A stretch of 64,000 bases of DNA from CBDFKV01 sp965249035 (GCA_965249035.1 CBDFKV010000007.1:744001-808000), one strand, 5' to 3'; shown: positions 7,476-17,691, numbered from the stretch's first letter. Notes: a model not told the origin generated them from the sequence alone. Made by a program: numbers and translations.

Positions 7476-10010
7476 TTATGCTTTAGCAATCTTAACCGCA
7501 CATTTCTTAAAGTCGGTCTCCTTAGACAGTGGGTCAGTTGCATCAAGGGTTAGTTTATTAACTAGACGGCCAGCGTCGAACCAAGGCACAAAAATCAAAC
7601 CTTTGGGTGGACGATTGCGACCACGGGTTTCGACAGTCACGGAGATTTCACCCCGTCGTGAGGCAATCTTAGCTGACAAACCGCGACGCAAGTTTCGTTC
7701 TTTAGCGTCATCAGGGTGCATATAAACTACCGCGTCCGGAAAGGCACGATACAACTCAGGAACCCGGCGAGTCATCGAACCCGAGTGCCAGTGCTCCAAT
7801 ACACGACCCGTACACAGCCACAAGTCATACTCTTCATCTGGGCTTTCTGCGGGTGGCTCATACGGTGCGGTAATAATATTCGCGCGACCATCTGGCTTGC
7901 CATAGAAGTTCACACCTTCGCCTTCTTTAACGTACGGATCATAACCTTCGCGGTACCGCCATAAGGTTTCTTTCCCGTTTATCACTGGCCAGCGTAACCC
8001 ACGCACCTGATGGTACGTATCAAAATCAGCCAGTTCGTGGCCCTTCTTCGGACCTTCTAGCTGGAAACGGCGATATTCTTCAAACAAGCCTTTTTGCAGA
8101 TAAAAGCCGAAGTCTTCCATCTCGTGGTTGTTGTACTCGTTACCCTTGGTGTCGGTAACCACTTGCTTGGGGAACTTATCAACTTGACCGTTGGCAAACA
8201 GAATGTCAAACAAGGTCTTACCACGGTATTCAGGCATTTTGTCGAGCAGGTCATCATCCCACACATCTTCTACCAAAAAGCGCTTGGAGAACTCAACCAC
8301 TTGCCATAGATCGGACTTGGATTCGCCTGGTGCAGCAATTTGCTCGCGCCAGAACTGGGTACGACGCTCGGCGTTACCATAGGCACCCTCTTTCTCGATC
8401 CACATCGCCGTTGGCAATACCAAGTCAGCCGCTTGTGCTGAAACCGTAGGGTAAGGATCAGAAACCACCACAAAGTTATCTGGATTACGCCAGCCGGGTA
8501 AGGTTTCTTCGTTCATATTGGCCGCAGCTTGCATATTATTATTACACTGCACCCAGTAGCAATTAAGCTTGCCATCTTTGAGCATGCGGCTTTGCAATAC
8601 TGCGTGATAACCTTTCTTGCCCGGAATAGCGCCCTCAGGCAATTTCCAGATTTTCTCGGCAAAGGCGCGGTGTTCAGGTTTCATGACCACATAGTCCGCT
8701 GGCAAGCGGTGCGCAAAAGTGCCTACCTCACGTGCTGTACCGCACGCTGAAGGCTGACCCGTTAGTGAAAATGGGCCACTACCGGGTGTTGAAATCTTGC
8801 CGGTCAGTAGGTGCACGTTATACATCAAGCCATTGGCCCACACCCCACGAGTATGCTGGTTAAAGCCCATGGTCCAGTAAGACGTGATCTTCTTGTCTGG
8901 GTCAGCGTAAAGTTGCGCCAAACGCAGCAAATTCGCTTTCGGTACGCCTGAAATCTCGTGTGCCTTATCCACAGTGTACTCTTTGACGGACTCAGCATAT
9001 TCCTCAAAGGTGATCGGAGTTAGCTTACCTTTACCCGCGTTCGCGGCTTTTTGCTCGAGCGGATGTTCCGGCCGCAAGCCATAACCGATATCAGTGGGTG
9101 TCTTGGTGAAGTTAACGTGTTTTTCAACAAACTCTTTGTTGTAGGCTTCGTTCTCGATAATATAGTTGGCAATATAGTTCAAAATCGCCAAATCGGTTTG
9201 TGGCTTGAAAATCATGCCGTTATCAGCCAACTCAAAACTACGGTGAGTGTAGGTTGACAACACATGCACTTCACAACCTTCTTTGGTCAAGCGCGTATCC
9301 GTCAAACGAGACCACAAAATCGGATGCATTTCTGCCATGTTTGAACCCCACAGCACGAATGCATCAGCGTGCTCTAAGTCGTCATAGCACCCCATGGGCT
9401 CGTCAGAGCCAAAGGCCCGAATAAAGCCGCCTACAGCAGATGCCATGCAGTGACGCGCGTTGGGATCGATATTATTTGAGCGGAAACCAGCCTTATATAG
9501 CTTCGATGCTGCGTAACCTTCCCACACCGTCCATTGACCAGAACCGAACATCCCGACTGATGAAACAATATCCTTGGGTGGCTTGCCTGCGTTGACTTCT
9601 TTGTCATGCTTGAGTGAGGCTTTCCACTTTTCCGCCATAATGTCGAAAGCTTCATCCCAAGAGACTGGCTCAAATTCACCTTCTTTATCAAACTTGCCAT
9701 CAGTTTTGCGTAGCAACGGCTGAGTCAGACGATCTTCACCGTACAAAATCTTTGATAAAAAGTAGCCTTTAATACAATTTAAACCCCGATTAACTGCTGC
9801 ATCCGGATCACCTTGGGTCGCAACAACACGACCTCCCTTGACGCCAATCAACACAGAGCAGCCAGTCCCGCAATACCGACACGCCGCTTTGTCCCAGCGC
9901 AATTTCTCCTTGGTCTTCGCAACGCTAACCCCAGGAATGGTGACACCAGCCGCAGCTGCAGTCGCGGCAATGGCGTTATTCTTGATAAACTCTCGACGAG
10001 ATAATGACAT
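7476..10010 (-). CDS. napA: NapA, periplasmic nitrate reductase catalytic subunit
   Basis: Mo-bis-MGD enzyme reducing nitrate to nitrite in the periplasm. Tat signal (SRREFIKNNA) at the N-terminus; a [4Fe-4S] site of Cys 44, 47, 51 and 79 (CRYCGTGC and LNCIKG); and the Mo-ligand Cys near 188 in NARHCMASAV. The C-terminal molydopterin-binding domain contains LWLCTGRVLEHWHSG, a strong NapA hallmark. Length (844 aa) is normal and the frame is intact. Separated from napD by only a few bases. Confidence 0.97.
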   Translation of the reverse strand: MSLSRREFIKNNAIAATAAAAGVTIPGVSVAKTKEKLRWDKAACRYCGTGCSVLIGVKGGRVVATQGDPDAAVNRGLNCIKGYFLSKILYGEDRLTQPLLRKTDGKFDKEGEFEPVSWDEAFDIMAEKWKASLKHDKEVNAGKPPKDIVSSVGMFGSGQWTVWEGYAASKLYKAGFRSNNIDPNARHCMASAVGGFIRAFGSDEPMGCYDDLEHADAFVLWGSNMAEMHPILWSRLTDTRLTKEGCEVHVLSTYTHRSFELADNGMIFKPQTDLAILNYIANYIIENEAYNKEFVEKHVNFTKTPTDIGYGLRPEHPLEQKAANAGKGKLTPITFEEYAESVKEYTVDKAHEISGVPKANLLRLAQLYADPDKKITSYWTMGFNQHTRGVWANGLMYNVHLLTGKISTPGSGPFSLTGQPSACGTAREVGTFAHRLPADYVVMKPEHRAFAEKIWKLPEGAIPGKKGYHAVLQSRMLKDGKLNCYWVQCNNNMQAAANMNEETLPGWRNPDNFVVVSDPYPTVSAQAADLVLPTAMWIEKEGAYGNAERRTQFWREQIAAPGESKSDLWQVVEFSKRFLVEDVWDDDLLDKMPEYRGKTLFDILFANGQVDKFPKQVVTDTKGNEYNNHEMEDFGFYLQKGLFEEYRRFQLEGPKKGHELADFDTYHQVRGLRWPVINGKETLWRYREGYDPYVKEGEGVNFYGKPDGRANIITAPYEPPAESPDEEYDLWLCTGRVLEHWHSGSMTRRVPELYRAFPDAVVYMHPDDAKERNLRRGLSAKIASRRGEISVTVETRGRNRPPKGLIFVPWFDAGRLVNKLTLDATDPLSKETDFKKCAVKIAKA

Positions 10011-10015
10011 GGTAT

Positions 10016-10318
10016 TTAGGTCTCCAGTTGGTGTTCGGAAGATGGCTGCTCATCGTCTGTGTATTGATAGATCATTGATGCCATCAATACGCCTTCAATG
10101 CTTTGCAGTTGGTTCAACACGTCGCCCACGGACGTGCCAGGTTCGGTTTCTGAGGTATTTTCAACGGTCACAATTAAACGGTTATCGTCTGTGACTTTAT
10201 GGATTTCAACACCAGAAATTGCAGTTAAACGTTTGCCTACCGCTTTTGACTCACCAGGCTTGGCATGTATTAACACGCCGCAGATATCGATCAATGGGGT
10301 AGTCTCGGTTTCGCTCAT
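10016..10318 (-). CDS. napD: NapD, NapA-specific chaperone
   Basis: Small cytoplasmic ferredoxin-fold chaperone that binds the Tat signal of NapA until cofactor insertion is complete. The sequence has the family features: an initial DICGVLIHAKP strand, VTVENTSE in the middle, and the EGVLMASMIYQY segment at the end. It overlaps the napF stop by 4 bases and precedes napA by 5 bases. Confidence 0.92.
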   Translation of the reverse strand: MSETETTPLIDICGVLIHAKPGESKAVGKRLTAISGVEIHKVTDDNRLIVTVENTSETEPGTSVGDVLNQLQSIEGVLMASMIYQYTDDEQPSSEHQLET

Positions 10319-10797
10319 GATTTAATGACGGTAATCGCACGGCTAGGACAATTCCGAACGCAGGCACCACAGCCAGTGCATTCGGCAGAGTCAATCTGTG
10401 GAACAGCTGCGCCGCCCACTTGAAGTTTGAAACTAATAGCGAAGGACTCACAGTTGTCGCCGCAAACCCGGCATTCAACCCCACTTTGGGCCATGCACGT
10501 TTTATTGATAGTCGCTTTTGCAGCAAGCGGAGGAATCGTATTGATATCCAGCGCTTGGACCTCGCAGCATTCGACGCAAGCGCGACAAAATGTGCATTCT
10601 CCGTGTTCAAAATGGAGTACAGGATAGCCTCTATCGATAGAAATAATCTGTTCCGGACAAGCGCCGACACAAGCATTACACCGAGTGCAACGGGAAATGA
10701 ACTGAGACTCTTCAATCGCCCAAGGCGGCCTTAGGGCACTCACTCTTTTAGCCCGATTAAAAAGGCGGATACGTTCCTGATTGGGTGAGAAATTCAT
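10315..10797 (-). CDS. napF: NapF, cytoplasmic ferredoxin-type protein
   Basis: Cytoplasmic iron-sulfur protein implicated in NapA maturation. Cysteine clusters for [4Fe-4S] centres are visible as CTRCNACVGACP, CTFCRACVECC and CTGCGACVRNCP, plus a fourth irregular group around CRVCGDNC. First gene of the nap operon; the initiating ATG at 10797 lies only about 14 bases after the transcription start predicted from the upstream promoter. Length (160 aa) is typical. Confidence 0.93.
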   Translation of the reverse strand: MNFSPNQERIRLFNRAKRVSALRPPWAIEESQFISRCTRCNACVGACPEQIISIDRGYPVLHFEHGECTFCRACVECCEVQALDINTIPPLAAKATINKTCMAQSGVECRVCGDNCESFAISFKLQVGGAAVPQIDSAECTGCGACVRNCPSRAITVIKS

Positions 10798-10810
10798 CGT
10801 CGTTTGACCA

Positions 10811-10859
10811 CGACAAAACTATACCTGCACCACCATTATCCATCCTTGATATAAATCAA
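10811..10859 (-). promoter_or_regulatory. Class II FNR/DNR-type promoter of the nap operon
   Basis: A perfect TTGAT-N4-ATCAA palindrome lies at 10846-10859. On the minus strand it is followed after exactly 22 bases by TATAGT (10818-10823), the spacing expected when the activator binds at -41.5. The transcription start would be near 10811, close to the napF ATG. FNR, ANR and DNR share this site, so sequence alone does not say which regulator acts. Confidence 0.85.
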
Positions 10860-10934
10860 AATATCAGCACCCAGCGGATGAAAATTATTGATGCCAAAGC
10901 TCGATAGAATTGGAGTTAAAAGCAGCGTGGAAAA

Positions 10935-11008
10935 TGGAGCGGGTGATGGGAATCGAACCCACGCTAGAAGCTTGGGAAGCTTCTGTTCTACCATTGAACT
11001 ACACCCGC
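10935..11008 (-). tRNA. tRNA-Gly (anticodon CCC)
   Basis: Complete cloverleaf including an encoded CCA end. The acceptor stem GCGGGTG pairs with CACCCGC, the T arm carries GGTTCGATTCC, and the anticodon loop TTCCCAA has the stem GAAGC/GCTTC, giving anticodon CCC. The D arm GTAGTTCAATGGTAGAAC is like that of enterobacterial glycine CCC tRNA. It stands alone between the nap promoter and dnaE. Confidence 0.96.
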
Positions 11009-11086
11009 TCAGGCCCAAAAGCTTAGCCTATTTATCACCACGAAGGAATCCCTATCCCTTTCCTATCCCGTTTTTATTGACAAAAA

Positions 11087-14000
11087 TTATGCCGCTCGAT
11101 TAGCCGCTTGTCCTTTACGAAAATTAAACTTGGGTCTGTCTGCCTGAAAACGCAGTCGATCACCGCCATGAGTTAGACGATAATCCCAATACAAGGCTTG
11201 TTCTGATCCCAGTAGTTTTTGTAACTCGTCCACTAGCATCTGATTAACATTGACCCGCCAGGCATCACCCAAATGTATTTGGCCCACAACCCCATCGGCA
11301 TTTCTATGCTCTATTACCACGAAAACGCTACCACCTTGGTAGGGTTTTAATACTTGAGACAATCTACGAATCAGTTCAATTTGAGCAATAGCATCCGCAT
11401 CCGTTTGATGCAGTTTGATTCGCAAGTGCACTAATTTATCTTCACGCAGCATGTTGATGTCACACAAGCTATCGGCAGCCAACTCTATACCGCCCCCCTC
11501 GCGCTCATCTTGTTTCAGCTCACCCTGCGCAATCAAAATGCTGTCTTTACGCAAACAATCACGTGCGACCTCAAATAAACGGCTAAACACGCTGACTTCG
11601 ACCCGAGATTCGCCATTATCGAGCGTCACAAACGCCATCTTGCCACCACCCCGCGTATTAATCACACGATTAGCAACAATCATACCCGCCACTAGATTCC
11701 CACCCACCAACTCCGCCAGCTCAGCTCGATAGCTGTCGTAAGGGTGGCCCGACAAATACAAACCCAGAGCCACGCGCTCTTCATGTAACTGACGCAGATC
11801 TGGCCATGACTCGACCGGAGTTCGCGCCTGTGACGGCTGGCTAATGGCGACATCAATCCCAAATAAATCCACCTGCCCAGCACTGTGATCTTTGGCTTTT
11901 TGTGCAGCTACCTCAAGCGCATACGGTAAGTCGCTCAATAGCTGTGCCCGATGGTCACCAAAGCAATCACAGGCACCACTGCGAACCAACGACTCTAGAG
12001 CGCGTTTATTCACCTGCTTATGGTCAACCCGGTCACACAGATCATGGACACTTTTATAATCGCCGCCTTGTTCGCGCTCACTGACGATCGACTCAATTGC
12101 TGTTTCACCCACGCCTTTGACCGCACCCAAGCCATACAAAATGGTGTCGTCTTCAATCGGCTGGAAGCGATACATCCCTGTATTAATATTCGGCGTAACG
12201 ACTTCCAGGCCCAGGCTGCGACACTCCGCAATGATCCCCACAATTTTGTCGGTATGATCCATGTCAGCCGATAGTGTGGCCGCCATAAATGCCGCAGGAT
12301 AATGCGCTTTCAGCCAAGCAGTCTGAAAGGAAATTAGGGCATAAGCCGCCGAGTGCGATTTATTAAAACCGTAACCCGCAAACTTTTCCATCAAATCAAA
12401 AATGTATTCCGCATCGCTGGCGTCAATGTCTTTCTCGCCCGAACCCTGCATAAAGTCCTGGCGTTGTTTCGCCATTTCTTCGGGCTTCTTCTTGCCCATC
12501 GCCCGACGTAACAAATCAGCGCTACCGAGCGAATAGCCCGCCAGCACTTGCGCAATCTGCATGACTTGCTCTTGATACAAAATAACGCCGTAGGTTTCTT
12601 TTAAAATCGCTTCAGTATCGGGGTGAGGGAAGCGGACTTGCTGACGCCCGTGTTTGCGCTCGACAAAGTCATCGACCATGCCCGACTCCAGCGGGCCTGG
12701 GCGATACAGCGCTACCAAAGCGATCAAATCTTCAAAGCAGTCTGGCTGTAGCTTGATGACCAATTCACGCATGCCGCGCGATTCCAACTGAAACACGGCG
12801 TGAGTTTTACCTGCTTGAATCAACTCAAACGTTTTCTGGTCGAAAAACGCCTTTACGGGTGCCTTTATCGGCTCCTCTCCTTGACCTTCACGCCGTTGAT
12901 TGATTAGCTTCTCAGCCCAATCAATGACCGTCAAGGTGCGCAACCCCAAAAAGTCGAACTTAACCAAACCAATGGCTTCAAGGTCGTCTTTATCCAACTG
13001 ACTAACCGCTTGCGCACTTTCTGATTCTGCGAATAATGCGGTGAAATCAGTCAGTTGCGACGGCGCAATCACCACACCACCCGCGTGCTTGCCAACATTG
13101 CGGGCAATACCCTCAATCTCGCGTGCTGCATCAATCAACTCAGCCGCTTCATTGTCTTCTTCGTAACGCGCACGAAAATCTTCCTCTTCCGCTAAGGCTT
13201 TATCCAGCGTTATGCCGACTTGAAAAGGAATCAAGCGAGCGATGCTATCGACATAACCATAGGAATAGCCCATCACTCGGCCCACGTCTCGAATCGCCGC
13301 TTTGGCCGCCATGCTACCGAAGGTGATGATTTGAGAGACTTGATCACGGCCGTAGCAATCAGCCACGTAAGCGATTACTCGATCACGACCTTCCATGCAG
13401 AAATCGATATCGAAATCAGGCATGGAAACCCGTTCCGGATTTAGAAAGCGCTCAAACAACAAGCCATATTCAAGCGGATCGAGATCAGTGATACCCATCG
13501 CCCACGCGACCACAGACCCCGCGCCCGAACCACGCCCTGGCCCCACCGGAATGCCGTGCTCGCGCGACCAGCGTATAAAGTCGGCGACGATCAAAAAATA
13601 GCCGGGAAAGCCCATCTGGTTGATCACGCCTATTTCCAGATTTAAGCGCTCAGTATAGGCTGTATCCACGAGCGGCTCACCGGCCGAATCGTATAAGCTG
13701 GGTACACCCAGCCGCTCGGCTAGACCCGATTCTGAAATAGCTGCAATCGCTTGCTCAGCGGTCTGTTCGCCAGAACCCGGAAACTTTGGCAAATAATTGA
13801 CGCCAAAAGTAAAAAATACGTTACAACGCTTAGCTATTTCCAGCGTGTTAGTGACCGCATCGGGTAAATCTGCAAATAGCGCCGTCATTTCTTCAGGGCT
13901 TTTGAGGTATTGCTGATCGGTAAAGCGCTTGACGCGTCGCGGGTCGCCCAACTGTCGGCCATCATTGATACACACGCGAACTTCATGTGAACGAAAATCT

Positions 14001-14617
14001 GCCTGATTGACAAACTGTACTTGATTCACTGCAACCAAGGGCAATACGGTAGTGGAGGCTAAAGTGACGCAATTGGCGATATAAGCATCTTCGCCTGGTG
14101 AGCCAACTCGGCTAATTTCGAGGTATAGGCGACCCGGAAACAGGGTCTGATATTTCGCCAGAATTTTACTGGCCTCGCCCAACTCAGTTTTTTGGATCAA
14201 ATGGCTTAAACGACCATTTTGCGGATGCATCATCGCCAACAAGCCATCCGCGCGCTCCTGCAAATACTGCCAGCCAACCACCGGTTTGCCCTGGTGTTGG
14301 TTATGAATAACGGCCTCAGAAAGAATCTCACACAGATGGGTGTAACCAGTATTATTTTGTGCCAGCAACAATAGCTTGTCGTACTGGCGTGGCTCAACCG
14401 GATTTTCAACCCACACTTCTGCACCAATAATGGGTTTAACGCCCGCACTAACGCAAGATTGATAAAACTTGACTGCGGCGTAGATATTGTTGAGGTCGGC
14501 AATCGCCAACGCGGGCATTCCAAAAGCTTTAGCCTGTGCAATAGTGGGCTTGATCCGTGCAACTCCATCCGCGAGGGAATACTCGGAATGCACGTGCAGG
14601 TGGATAAAGCTGCTCAT
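11087..14617 (-). CDS. dnaE: DNA polymerase III alpha subunit
   Basis: Catalytic subunit of the replicative polymerase. The N-terminal PHP domain begins FIHLHVHSEYSLADG; the polymerase domain contains the catalytic PDFDIDFCMEGRD motif (around residue 405) and GRGSGAGSVVAW; an OB-fold and tau-binding region follow. The length, 1176 aa, is close to the 1160 aa of E. coli. The start at 14617 gives the standard N-terminus and a 4-base ATGA overlap with the rnhB stop; an extension to 14659 is in frame but would run into rnhB. Confidence 0.97.
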   Translation of the reverse strand: MSSFIHLHVHSEYSLADGVARIKPTIAQAKAFGMPALAIADLNNIYAAVKFYQSCVSAGVKPIIGAEVWVENPVEPRQYDKLLLLAQNNTGYTHLCEILSEAVIHNQHQGKPVVGWQYLQERADGLLAMMHPQNGRLSHLIQKTELGEASKILAKYQTLFPGRLYLEISRVGSPGEDAYIANCVTLASTTVLPLVAVNQVQFVNQADFRSHEVRVCINDGRQLGDPRRVKRFTDQQYLKSPEEMTALFADLPDAVTNTLEIAKRCNVFFTFGVNYLPKFPGSGEQTAEQAIAAISESGLAERLGVPSLYDSAGEPLVDTAYTERLNLEIGVINQMGFPGYFLIVADFIRWSREHGIPVGPGRGSGAGSVVAWAMGITDLDPLEYGLLFERFLNPERVSMPDFDIDFCMEGRDRVIAYVADCYGRDQVSQIITFGSMAAKAAIRDVGRVMGYSYGYVDSIARLIPFQVGITLDKALAEEEDFRARYEEDNEAAELIDAAREIEGIARNVGKHAGGVVIAPSQLTDFTALFAESESAQAVSQLDKDDLEAIGLVKFDFLGLRTLTVIDWAEKLINQRREGQGEEPIKAPVKAFFDQKTFELIQAGKTHAVFQLESRGMRELVIKLQPDCFEDLIALVALYRPGPLESGMVDDFVERKHGRQQVRFPHPDTEAILKETYGVILYQEQVMQIAQVLAGYSLGSADLLRRAMGKKKPEEMAKQRQDFMQGSGEKDIDASDAEYIFDLMEKFAGYGFNKSHSAAYALISFQTAWLKAHYPAAFMAATLSADMDHTDKIVGIIAECRSLGLEVVTPNINTGMYRFQPIEDDTILYGLGAVKGVGETAIESIVSEREQGGDYKSVHDLCDRVDHKQVNKRALESLVRSGACDCFGDHRAQLLSDLPYALEVAAQKAKDHSAGQVDLFGIDVAISQPSQARTPVESWPDLRQLHEERVALGLYLSGHPYDSYRAELAELVGGNLVAGMIVANRVINTRGGGKMAFVTLDNGESRVEVSVFSRLFEVARDCLRKDSILIAQGELKQDEREGGGIELAADSLCDINMLREDKLVHLRIKLHQTDADAIAQIELIRRLSQVLKPYQGGSVFVVIEHRNADGVVGQIHLGDAWRVNVNQMLVDELQKLLGSEQALYWDYRLTHGGDRLRFQADRPKFNFRKGQAANRAA

Positions 14618-15192
14618 ACTAACAACCGAGCGACCGGCCCGAAGGTGCGACGATGGCAATCACTGACCCCAAACTGCTGGAGCAAATGCAAGTGTTGTGG
14701 CGTCGGATAGCCTTTGTGCTTTACAAAAGCGTATTCGGGATGCTGGGCGTCCAAATCGAGCATGATTCGATCACGCGTTTCCTTGGCTATAATAGATGCC
14801 GCTGAAATACTCGGCTCGATCATATCTCCACCGATCACATAGCGCGCTGGCAGGCTTAAATCTGGCACTCTATTACCATCGATCAAGACTTCATCAGGCA
14901 CAGTGTCTAAACCTGCTACTGCTCGCTGCATGGCTAACATCGTTGCCTGCAATATATTGATCTGGTCAATTTCTTCCACGCTGGCAATACCCACCGCCCA
15001 ACTCATTACCACCGCTTTGATCTGTGGCTCCAAGGTGCTGCGCTTGCTGGCCGATAGTTTTTTAGAGTCGGTTAATCCGGGTAGATCAAACCCTGGCTCG
15101 CACACCACTGCAGCGGCCACCACTGGCCCTGCCAGCGGCCCACGACCTGCCTCATCCACACCGGCGATTAAGAAAGGACCAGTACGACTCAT
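14614..15192 (-). CDS. rnhB: Ribonuclease HII
   Basis: Removes ribonucleotides and RNA primers from RNA-DNA hybrids. The conserved GVDEAGRGPLAGPV motif with catalytic Asp-Glu, the TDSKKLSASKR segment and EVLIDGN are present; the C-terminal region contains HKGYPTPQHLHLL. It overlaps lpxB and dnaE by 4 bases each, as in other gammaproteobacteria. Length 192 aa is typical. Confidence 0.96.
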   Translation of the reverse strand: MSRTGPFLIAGVDEAGRGPLAGPVVAAAVVCEPGFDLPGLTDSKKLSASKRSTLEPQIKAVVMSWAVGIASVEEIDQINILQATMLAMQRAVAGLDTVPDEVLIDGNRVPDLSLPARYVIGGDMIEPSISAASIIAKETRDRIMLDLDAQHPEYAFVKHKGYPTPQHLHLLQQFGVSDCHRRTFGPVARLLV

Positions 15193-16337
15193 GCGTGTGA
15201 CGAGCCTTTCATAAATTCGTACAGCACCGCATCCGCCGCCTGTTCATCCGCATTCTGACGAAGCCGACCTGCTACCTCAGCATATTGACGGCGATGCTCT
15301 GCCATTAAATCAGGCTGATCCAAGTAATGGCGTGCTGCTTTAACGATATTATCGACCGTCATCATTTCTTGAATTAACTCAGGCACGATAGGCTCAGCCA
15401 ACAAATGATTGGGCAATGAATAGTATTCAGTGTTTTTAAGCAGAGTCACCATCAGACGTGTCATTGCGGATACTTTGTACACGATCACCATCGGCGTTAG
15501 GTATAACAATGACTCAAGCGCCGCAGTGCCCGATGCCAGGATGGACAGATCAGCCGCTTGCAACACATCGTCAGCTTGCCCGTCAAACACGCTTAATGGC
15601 AACTGAGTCGTGTCTGGCATCGCTAAATCACAACGGGCCAGCAAAGGCTGCAAGGCAGGGCGCGCAAGCGGTAGCAAAAAGTGCGTATTGGGATCTTTTG
15701 CGTACAACTGCTTGGCCGCATCCAATAGGGGCTGCAGTAAGCGCGTCACTTCACTAGTGCGGCTACCAGGCAGTAAGGCAATGACTGTTTTTTGTTTGAT
15801 GCCCAGGCGTGCACGCGCAGCTTGTTTGTCAATCGTCTGCGCGCGGGTTGCAGCGGGATGGCCGACAAAGGTAGCAGGCACTTGGTGCCGAGCGTAATAG
15901 TCCACTTCAAACGGAAACAAAGTTAGCACGCGATCGACCGATTGCTTGATTTTTCCAATCCGATAGCCGCGCCAAGCCCAAACGCTAGGGCTGACATAAT
16001 GCACCACCGGTATGCCGCCAGCACGCAAGTAACGCTCGAGTCCCAAATTAAAATCCGGCACATCGACCCCGACGAAGCCAGTTAGCTTGGCGGCTTTCAG
16101 GCGTTTCTTCAATAGCTGGCGAATCTCCCAGATTGATCTGATTTTTTCAATCCCACCTTCCAGGCCCATCATGGTAATGGCGTCTGATGGCCACAGGCAT
16201 TTAAAGCCGACGGCTTCCATTCTCGGACCGCCAATACCGATAAACTCAACCTCAGGCAGGCGATCTTTGATCGCCTGCATCATGCCCGCGGCCAAAATAT
16301 CTCCTGAGGTTTCGCCCGCAACGATGCCGATTCTCAT
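15189..16337 (-). CDS. lpxB: Lipid-A-disaccharide synthase
   Basis: Peripheral membrane GT19 glycosyltransferase joining UDP-2,3-diacylglucosamine and lipid X to form the lipid A disaccharide. Begins with RIGIVAGETSGD; carries GIGGPRMEA, the HYVSPSVWAWR segment and LLPGSRTSEV. 382 aa is the usual length. It lies 18 bases after lpxA and overlaps rnhB. Confidence 0.96.
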   Translation of the reverse strand: MRIGIVAGETSGDILAAGMMQAIKDRLPEVEFIGIGGPRMEAVGFKCLWPSDAITMMGLEGGIEKIRSIWEIRQLLKKRLKAAKLTGFVGVDVPDFNLGLERYLRAGGIPVVHYVSPSVWAWRGYRIGKIKQSVDRVLTLFPFEVDYYARHQVPATFVGHPAATRAQTIDKQAARARLGIKQKTVIALLPGSRTSEVTRLLQPLLDAAKQLYAKDPNTHFLLPLARPALQPLLARCDLAMPDTTQLPLSVFDGQADDVLQAADLSILASGTAALESLLYLTPMVIVYKVSAMTRLMVTLLKNTEYYSLPNHLLAEPIVPELIQEMMTVDNIVKAARHYLDQPDLMAEHRRQYAEVAGRLRQNADEQAADAVLYEFMKGSSHA

Positions 16338-16355
16338 ACGGATGCTCAGGCCGTA

Positions 16356-17135
16356 TTATCGACGGATAATGCCGCGCTCGCTGGCAGCGATGAAATCCGC
16401 AAACCTAGCCAAATCATCGCTATCCGTATCCAACGCACGGATCGCCTGTAGCGCACTTTTCTGATCAAGGTTCTTCATGTAATACAGCCGATACGCTTTT
16501 TTTAGCTGACTCATTAGGGCATGCTCAAACCCACGTCGGCTTAAGCCTTTGGTATTGATGCCATGGGGTTTTGCAGGATTTCCAGAGACGATCAAATAGG
16601 GTGGAATATCTTGAAAACCAACTGTACCGATACCGGTAATGCAATGCGCACCAATCTTGCAAAATTGATGGATTAAGGTAAAGCCACCCAAAATCGCGTA
16701 GTCATTCACCACCACATGCCCAGCCAGACTGGTGCCATTGGCGAAGATGGTGTGATTATGGATCACACAGTCATGCGCGATGTGAACATAGGCCATGATC
16801 AAATTATCATCACCAATACGGGTTTCACCCCGGTCTGCTGCGGTGCCGCGATTGAGCGTCACATTTTCTCGAATTCGATTGCGGTCACCGATAACCAGCG
16901 TGGTCGGCTCCCCATTATAGTCTAGCGATTGTGGCGCTTCACCGATTGACCCGAATTGATAGAAGTGGTTGTCTTTACCGATACGGGTGTAATCACGAAT
17001 AATTACGTGCGGCTCGATAACCGTGCCATCACCAATCTCAACCCGCTCTTCAATGATTGAATAGGCGCCGACAGAAACAGTGCTGCCCAGCTTCGCGCCG
17101 GGGTGGACGATTGCCGTCTCGTGAATGTTCGCCAT
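16356..17135 (-). CDS. lpxA: UDP-N-acetylglucosamine acyltransferase
   Basis: First enzyme of lipid A synthesis, transferring a hydroxyacyl chain from ACP to UDP-GlcNAc. Left-handed beta-helix from hexapeptide repeats over residues 1-190, including the catalytic-His context AYVHIAHDC, and an alpha-helical C-terminal domain. 259 aa, typical. Ten bases separate it from fabZ upstream. Confidence 0.96.
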   Translation of the reverse strand: MANIHETAIVHPGAKLGSTVSVGAYSIIEERVEIGDGTVIEPHVIIRDYTRIGKDNHFYQFGSIGEAPQSLDYNGEPTTLVIGDRNRIRENVTLNRGTAADRGETRIGDDNLIMAYVHIAHDCVIHNHTIFANGTSLAGHVVVNDYAILGGFTLIHQFCKIGAHCITGIGTVGFQDIPPYLIVSGNPAKPHGINTKGLSRRGFEHALMSQLKKAYRLYYMKNLDQKSALQAIRALDTDSDDLARFADFIAASERGIIRR

Positions 17136-17145
17136 TAATGACGGC

Positions 17146-17595
17146 TTACAAGGTCTGATAGGTAAAGGTAATGATCGCCCTGGCGCAGATTAGATCATCG
17201 ACGGTAGCGACCACACTGGTCTTCCAAACGTTGCGAATTTTGCGCTCAATTCTCGCTTCCAGACGAATTTGATCACCTGGCTCTACCTGGCGTTTGAACT
17301 TAACTCGATCAGCACCAGCAAATAAATACACGGTCGACTCATCAGCCTCATCTGCCCCCAAACCCTTTGCCGCCAAGATCGCTGACGATTGCGCCATTGC
17401 CTCCAGAATCATGACCCCAGGCATCACGGGATAATGGGGAAAATGACCCGGGAAAAATGGCTCGTTCATGGTGACATTTTTAATCGCGATTAGATACTCG
17501 TCAACTTTGTAGTCAATAACCCGATCAATCAGCAGAAACGGGTACCGATGCGGTAGTATTTTTCGAATATCGTGAATATTTATTGTTTGTGTCAT
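17146..17595 (-). CDS. fabZ: 3-hydroxyacyl-ACP dehydratase
   Basis: Hot-dog-fold dehydratase of fatty acid elongation. Conserved PHRYPFLLIDRV at the start and FFPGHFPHYPVMPGVMILEA with the catalytic His near residue 52 and a Glu in the following helix. 149 aa. Located in the conserved lpxD-fabZ-lpxA order, where it competes with lpxA for hydroxyacyl-ACP. Confidence 0.96.
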   Translation of the reverse strand: MTQTINIHDIRKILPHRYPFLLIDRVIDYKVDEYLIAIKNVTMNEPFFPGHFPHYPVMPGVMILEAMAQSSAILAAKGLGADEADESTVYLFAGADRVKFKRQVEPGDQIRLEARIERKIRNVWKTSVVATVDDLICARAIITFTYQTL

Positions 17596-17691
17596 GGTTT
17601 CAGTCCATCCATCATCAGGCGAAAAACCGCCGAAATAAATTATCGTCCCGCTAAGTGACGCGTTGTCAACGCCGCCTATGCCAATCTCAGT

